From contig JABHUV010000334.1 in NCBI GenBank assembly GCA_018658605.1, positions 1 through 20,015 of the forward strand: 20,015 nucleotides of DNA, written 5' to 3'. The position numbers and the translations under genes are program-made. The DNA is from Planctomycetaceae bacterium. Its GTDB lineage: Bacteria > Planctomycetota > Planctomycetia > Pirellulales > Pirellulaceae. The notes under the pieces were generated by a model, which was not told the origin of the DNA, made no database searches, and saw nothing but the letters and a program-made list of their open reading frames with translations. Positions 15,540 to 20,015 of this stretch are shown here, piece after piece (positions within the stretch are counted from its first letter, which is position 1; every line of letters begins with the position of its first letter).

Positions 15540-17075
15540 ATGAAAACACGCCTTGCGTTTTCCCTCTTCACAGCAACGGTACTTGTCTTAACCGCCACCG
15601 CCCTAGTTGTTCAAGCTGCGGAAAAAAATGTTATATTCTTCATCACTGATGATGAGAGCCCTACTCTGGGCTGCTATGGCGATGATGTCGCACAAACGCC
15701 TAACGTTGATGCCCTAGCCTCCGATGGACTCCGCTTCACACACGCGTTTGCGACGACCGCCAGCTGCAGTGCAAGTCGTAGCGTCGTGCTTAGCGGGTTA
15801 CACAACCACTACAACGGCCAGTACGGACACCAACATCATTTCCACAAGTTCACCTCCTTTCCCGCAGTTATCGGTTTAGCGTTACCACGAGCTATGTCCC
15901 GCGCGGGCTATCGCACCGCGCAGATTGGTAAATACCACGTCGCGCCCGAGGAGGTTTTCCACTTCGACAATTATCTTGCCGGAAATGGACGCAATGCCGT
16001 ATCCATGGCCAATAATGCTAAGAAATTTATCACTGAAACAACCGACGAGCGGCCCTTTTTCTTATATTTTGCTACGACAGATCCCCATCGAGGTGGCGGT
16101 GTCGACGAAAGTTCCAAAATGGAATTAAAGCCAAACCTGTTCGGAAATAAACCCAACCGCGAACGGTGGGAGGGCATCGATGAAGTATTCTATAATCCGG
16201 CAAAGGTTCCAATCCCCCATTTTCTTAGCGATACAACTGAATCTCGCGAGGAGTTGGCTCAATACTATCAGAGTGTATCTAGAATCGATCAAGGCTTAGG
16301 TCGACTAATTGAAATTCTCAAAACAGCAAATCTATATGATAAGACCATGATTATTTTTACGTCTGACCATGGAATGGCCTTCTCTGGCGGTAAGACGACA
16401 ACCTACGAAGGAGGTTTGCAAGTCCCTTTCGTCGTGAGGAATCCTTATACGCCACATAGAGGTGGGACGACGGCCGCAATGATCAGTCACATTGATATCA
16501 CACCTTCCATTTTAGATTTCGCCGGCGGACTCGACACTGAAACGAATGCACCTAAGCGAACTATGGACTGGCGCGCCCATTACAAGGAAAAGGGTATTAG
16601 TCGGTTAGACAACCTCAACGGGGGCCATAAGTTTAATCGATATCATGGCAAGAGTTGGCTTCCCGTTGTTTCTGGCGCAAACACAACCCACTGGGACACA
16701 ATATTTGCATCACACACATTCCATGAAATCCAGATGTACTATCCGATGCGCGTCGTTCGTGATACTGAATATAAATTGATTTGGAACATCGCTGCAGGTC
16801 TCCCTTATCCTTTTGCTTCAGATCTTTGGGCAGCATCAAGTTGGCAGGCACAATTCAGAAAAGGTCTGGACGCACCGTATGGCCAACGAACAGTCGGTGA
16901 ATATATTAATCGACCGAAATTTGAGTTGTTTAATATTTCAAAAGACCCCTTCGAACAACACAATCTTTCGGGAGATCCAAAATTCGCGAAGGTGCTCGAT
17001 ACCTACAAAGCCAAACTTAAGGCCCATCAACAATTGATGAACGACCCCTGGATTATGAAATGGGAATACGAGTGA
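15540..17075 (+). CDS. Exported sulfatase, S1_8 (N-sulfoglucosamine sulfohydrolase)-like
   Basis: A 511-residue sulfatase with a clear signal peptide (MKTR, core LAFSLFTATVLVLTATALVV, cut near QAA around 27). Active-site residues: D37-D38 (ITDDES), formylglycine C76 in C-S-A-S-R (Ala in place of the usual Pro), K131/H133 (GKYHV), H183, D276-H277 (SDHG) and K285. The LHNHYNGQYGH block after the formylglycine motif and the GKYH variant are features I associate with the S1_8 / heparan N-sulfatase-like group; Ala in the third motif position is common there. The start follows a weak AGAAAG. It is transcribed away from the three-sulfatase operon and is convergent with the SGNH gene 22 nt downstream. 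The substrate is inferred only as a sulfated sugar. Confidence 0.92.
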   Translation: MKTRLAFSLFTATVLVLTATALVVQAAEKNVIFFITDDESPTLGCYGDDVAQTPNVDALASDGLRFTHAFATTASCSASRSVVLSGLHNHYNGQYGHQHHFHKFTSFPAVIGLALPRAMSRAGYRTAQIGKYHVAPEEVFHFDNYLAGNGRNAVSMANNAKKFITETTDERPFFLYFATTDPHRGGGVDESSKMELKPNLFGNKPNRERWEGIDEVFYNPAKVPIPHFLSDTTESREELAQYYQSVSRIDQGLGRLIEILKTANLYDKTMIIFTSDHGMAFSGGKTTTYEGGLQVPFVVRNPYTPHRGGTTAAMISHIDITPSILDFAGGLDTETNAPKRTMDWRAHYKEKGISRLDNLNGGHKFNRYHGKSWLPVVSGANTTHWDTIFASHTFHEIQMYYPMRVVRDTEYKLIWNIAAGLPYPFASDLWAASSWQAQFRKGLDAPYGQRTVGEYINRPKFELFNISKDPFEQHNLSGDPKFAKVLDTYKAKLKAHQQLMNDPWIMKWEYE

Positions 17076-17097
17076 CGTTGCTATATCACGGGACTCT

Positions 17098-18681
17098 CTA
17101 CTTTTTCAAATGTTGCCGAATTGCCTCGGCAACCTTCTCACCCAAAAAGGCTGAACCTTCGCGAGTAAAATGCACGTCCTTTGGTCTTTGAATCTGTATT
17201 TGTTTGGCTAAGCTATAACGATACATGTCATCGACGTGGATCTCATGCCGTTTCATCACTTCCAACGCAACAGCATTGTATTTTATCGAATCTCCAACCA
17301 CTCGACCTCTCGCTCCCTTGGGGACCGGTGTCGTATTGCGCCAAATCAGCACGGCTCCGGTCTTCTTCAACGCGCGAACGATAATTTCAAGATTTTTTTT
17401 GTAGTCCCCTATCGAGACTTGTGGTTGATTACCAGCTTTGTTGGGTTCCGCCAGATTTTCACCGTTGGGGCCCATCCATTTAAGGTCGTGTAGTCCGAAG
17501 TTGAAATGAATAACATCCCACTTATCTTTACCGAGCCAAGCGGAAAGTTCTTTAACTCCTTTGGTGGTTGGCCCACAATTGGTGCGTGGGCGATGAACGT
17601 TGGCAACATCTTTCAAAGCACGCCGAACATCGAGCGTGTAACCAATAGAGATGGAATCTCCGATAAGTAGAACCCGCGGTAATCCGGCGACGTCGTCGAT
17701 TGGCGTTAGTGGGCCAGGCGCTGGTGCATTTGGTTTTGACACCAACGAACGAATCCGCGCGGAGATCGCAATATCGTTTTCCTTCGCCAGATTCTCCGCC
17801 TCTGCCAACGGTTTACCCTTGGCCATTCCTGGTCGCAAATGTCCAACCTTCGATAGCCACGCGTCGTGGAGCCACTTCGTGTTTTTCTCTGTCAACTCAA
17901 ACAACAATTTATCATTTGTTGACCACGTAATCCCGCAAGCCTTTGCTACACACTCTGCCATAACAAGGTGACCGGCCACATCGATATGAACGCCGTCTGC
18001 GGACATTGTGTAATTGGCTTCTGATTTACGTTTCTTCTCAAGTGTATCGGTAATGTCTTGAAAAACGTCCGCAATACGATCAACTTCTTTTAGTTTTGTG
18101 CGAACGTATTCAGCATACTGTCCAATAACTTTGTCATACTCTTCGTATATAGCGAACCAAGCAAAATTCTTTTCGGTATTAAGCGGTAACAACTTGCCAC
18201 TTACCTGAAGGGGCGCTGGGTCAAACGGGATAGGTGTACACAAAACTAGCGAAACATCTCGTCGTTTAACTTCCGTTATCAGCTTTGCGATCCCTGTCTT
18301 ATACGCTGTAAACCGTTGCTCACTAAATGGATGGTAAATTCCATCATTGACTCCATAACAGGCGATAACTACATCGGGTTTGAATTGATCCAACGCTCGT
18401 GTCAATCGCTCGTGCACATTTGGTCGCGGAAATGGGTGATCAGGTTCTGATAAACCGGTCACGCCTTCACTGGGAAGGCCTAAGTTGACCACCGTAGGTG
18501 CGTCATTAGGATATTGAATACGCAGCTGAATATCTAAAAGACTAACGTAGTGCCCGGCCGCTGTAATTGAATCACCAATGCACAACACGCGGTCCCCCGG
18601 TCCGATAAGCGGTTCGGCATTCGCGACTGCATGTACACTCGTAAGGGCAAAAAGAATGGCGGCACAGGCGAACTTAGGCAT
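17098..18681 (-). CDS. Exported protein with two SGNH/GDSL hydrolase domains
   Basis: A 527-residue protein with signal peptide (about 1-22, cut near ANA/EP). SGNH domain 1 (about 26-250) has nucleophile S38 in CIGDSIT, the GLPSEG oxyanion block, N112 in YGVND and the DGVH motif (D229, H232), so its triad looks complete. SGNH domain 2 (about 335-527) has S343 in LIGDSIS, GLHD at 396-399 where the third block usually has Asn, and KDVHF with H504 but no Asp three residues before it. It probably removes acyl groups (for example acetyl) from an extracellular polysaccharide, as many SGNH carbohydrate esterases do; the substrate is not visible. The start at 18681 was chosen because GGAG at 18691-18694 suits it; upstream ATGs at 18690 and 18717 have no correctly spaced site. 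It is convergent with the S1_8-like sulfatase and divergent from the last sulfatase. Confidence 0.88.
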   Translation of the reverse strand: MPKFACAAILFALTSVHAVANAEPLIGPGDRVLCIGDSITAAGHYVSLLDIQLRIQYPNDAPTVVNLGLPSEGVTGLSEPDHPFPRPNVHERLTRALDQFKPDVVIACYGVNDGIYHPFSEQRFTAYKTGIAKLITEVKRRDVSLVLCTPIPFDPAPLQVSGKLLPLNTEKNFAWFAIYEEYDKVIGQYAEYVRTKLKEVDRIADVFQDITDTLEKKRKSEANYTMSADGVHIDVAGHLVMAECVAKACGITWSTNDKLLFELTEKNTKWLHDAWLSKVGHLRPGMAKGKPLAEAENLAKENDIAISARIRSLVSKPNAPAPGPLTPIDDVAGLPRVLLIGDSISIGYTLDVRRALKDVANVHRPRTNCGPTTKGVKELSAWLGKDKWDVIHFNFGLHDLKWMGPNGENLAEPNKAGNQPQVSIGDYKKNLEIIVRALKKTGAVLIWRNTTPVPKGARGRVVGDSIKYNAVALEVMKRHEIHVDDMYRYSLAKQIQIQRPKDVHFTREGSAFLGEKVAEAIRQHLKK

Positions 18682-18690
18682 AGTAATCAT

Positions 18691-18694
18691 CTCC
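18691..18694 (-). promoter_or_regulatory. Ribosome binding site of the double-SGNH gene
   Basis: GGAG (preceded by TTT) on the minus strand lies 9 nt before ATG 18681 and directly touches ATG 18690, so it favours the inner start, which also begins a normal signal peptide. Confidence 0.5.
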
Positions 18695-18779
18695 AAAGGG
18701 GGCGGTGAGTATCGCAATCCGTTATACTATGGATACGGTATATCCCTTTATAGCCTCTAACCATTGAGTGGAACAACTA
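18695..18779. promoter_or_regulatory. Short divergent promoter region between SGNH gene and last sulfatase
   Basis: The gap between the two divergent starts is AT-rich and contains several -10-like hexamers: TATACT on the plus strand (18723-18728) and TATAAA on the minus strand (18748-18753). No convincing -35 box pairs with either, so the exact promoters are undecided. Confidence 0.3.
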
Positions 18780-20015
18780 ATGCGAACGGTCAGCCTACTA
18801 TTTCTTACCACATTTTATTTAGTGTCGACGAGTTCCATAATCCGTGCTGCCGACAAACCAAATATTTTGTTTATCGCCATTGATGATCAAAATGACTGGA
18901 TTGGTTGCCTCGACGGTCATCCATTAGCCCACACGCCAAACATCGATAAGCTGGCATCACGCGGCACATTGTTTAAAAATGCGCATTGCCAGAGTCCGCT
19001 TTGTAATCCCTCTCGAACTAGTTTGATGATTGGAATGAGGCCTAGTAGCACCGGTATTTACGGTCTTGCACCATGGTTTCGCAATGTCCCAACGCTAGCC
19101 GAATCAGTTACGCTACCTGATCACTTAGCCAATCACGGGTACACGACATACTCCACCGGTAAAATCTATCACGGTCGCTACGGTCGACAGTCTAATTCTA
19201 AAGAATTCCATCATTTGGGCCCACCAGGTGGGGTTGGAATTAGGCCGGATAAACCACTCGTGAATACCCCTAGTGGCCACCCACTCGTTGACTGGGGAGT
19301 CTTCCCACACGAGGACGAGCAGAAACAGGACTATAAAGTAGCTCAGTATGCAATCGATACTTTAAAGGCTGGGCCCGCGGAACCTTTTTTTCTCTCGGTT
19401 GGTTTCTTTCTACCGCATGTCCCCTGCTACACAACTCAGAAATGGTACGACCTTTTCCCTGATGATGATAGCGTCTTGCCGAAGGTATATCCCAATGATC
19501 GCGATGACACACCGCGTTTTTCTTGGTATTTACACTGGAAGTTACCCGAATGCCGGTTACGATTTCTCCAAGAGGAGGATCAATGGCATAACCTCGCCCG
19601 CAGCTACCTCGCTTGTACGGCATTCATCGATAGCCAAGTGGGACGTGTGATAGACCAACTTGAAAATAGCGGTTATCAGGATAATACAATCATTGTTTTA
19701 TGGTCAGACCACGGATGGCATATAGGTGAAAAAGCGATCACTGGAAAAAACACCTTGTGGGCCGACGGCACTCGTGTACCACTGATATTCGCGGGTCCAG
19801 GTATCACCTCTGGACAGGTTTCCGTACAACCAGCCGAGCTATTGGACATCTATCCAACCCTATCTGAGCTGATAGATACCAAAGTCAATAAACGACTTGA
19901 GGGGCACAGCCTACTACCCCAATTAAGAGATGTGGCAGCAAAACGCATACATCCTGCTATCACCACTCACAATCACGACAACCATGCAATCAGAACTACA
20001 CGATGGCGATATATA
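18780..20015 (+). CDS. Exported sulfatase, S1_7 (iduronate-2-sulfatase-like), 3' end outside the window
   Basis: An uninterrupted frame of 412 codons runs from ATG 18780 to the last base with no stop. Signal peptide about 1-24 (core VSLLFLTTFYLVS, cut near IRA/AD). Active-site residues: D35-D36 (IDDQND), formylglycine C75 in C-N-P-S-R, K129/H132 (GKIYH), H214 (LPHVP), D311-H312 (SDHGWH) and K324 (TGKN). The WIGCL block, 'QSPLCNPSRTSL', 'SWYLHWKLPE' and the 'NTLWADGTRVP' region agree with the iduronate-2-sulfatase / S1_7 group; the fragment ends at the usual 'RTTRWRYI' C-subdomain block, so perhaps 60-100 residues are missing. The upstream ribosome site is weak. Expected to desulfate a uronic acid or neutral sugar outside the cell; substrate inferred from family only. 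Confidence 0.92.
   Translation, partial: MRTVSLLFLTTFYLVSTSSIIRAADKPNILFIAIDDQNDWIGCLDGHPLAHTPNIDKLASRGTLFKNAHCQSPLCNPSRTSLMIGMRPSSTGIYGLAPWFRNVPTLAESVTLPDHLANHGYTTYSTGKIYHGRYGRQSNSKEFHHLGPPGGVGIRPDKPLVNTPSGHPLVDWGVFPHEDEQKQDYKVAQYAIDTLKAGPAEPFFLSVGFFLPHVPCYTTQKWYDLFPDDDSVLPKVYPNDRDDTPRFSWYLHWKLPECRLRFLQEEDQWHNLARSYLACTAFIDSQVGRVIDQLENSGYQDNTIIVLWSDHGWHIGEKAITGKNTLWADGTRVPLIFAGPGITSGQVSVQPAELLDIYPTLSELIDTKVNKRLEGHSLLPQLRDVAAKRIHPAITTHNHDNHAIRTTRWRYI

Overview
The window most resembles a member of the Planctomycetota (a Pirellulales/Rhodopirellula-like bacterium). The signs are paired membrane Ser/Thr kinases fused to WD40 repeats and carrying DWG instead of DFG, a dense group of exported formylglycine-type sulfatases, a DUF1080 protein, a planctomycete-style tandem SGNH protein, and an LutABC lactate oxidation module. 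There is no SusC/SusD pair, which argues against Bacteroidota. A related PVC lineage (Verrucomicrobiota, Lentisphaerota) cannot be excluded from sequence alone. No rRNA, tRNA, CRISPR array or insertion sequence was found.

Left third (1-7017, + strand): two consecutive kinase-TM-coiled coil-WD40 genes. The first lacks its 5' end because the window opens inside its kinase domain. The second overlaps it by 8 bp and is complete. A bulged inverted repeat separates them from the convergent neighbour.

Middle (7107-15217, all - strand): read in transcription order, three sulfatases (15217 to 10713, junctions of +1 and -11 nt), a 102-nt gap with a plausible promoter, then lutA-lutB-lutC (8-nt overlaps) and a DUF1080 gene 7 nt further on. 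The seven genes are either one long unit or two adjacent co-oriented units.

Right third (15540-20015): a 322-nt divergent regulatory region, an S1_8-like sulfatase (+), a convergent double-SGNH hydrolase (-), a short divergent spacer, and the first 412 codons of an S1_7 (iduronate-2-sulfatase-like) sulfatase (+) that runs off the window.

Working model (inference): an exported battery of sulfatases plus one or two carbohydrate esterases strips sulfate and acyl groups from a sulfated, probably algal, polysaccharide. LutABC would oxidise L-lactate to pyruvate, and lactate is an expected product when L-fucose or L-rhamnose is degraded via lactaldehyde. DUF1080 would act on an oxidised glycoside. 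No glycoside hydrolase, transporter, sulfatase-maturating enzyme or dedicated regulator lies in the window. The membrane kinases could be sensors, but nothing visible links them to the catabolic genes beyond adjacency.
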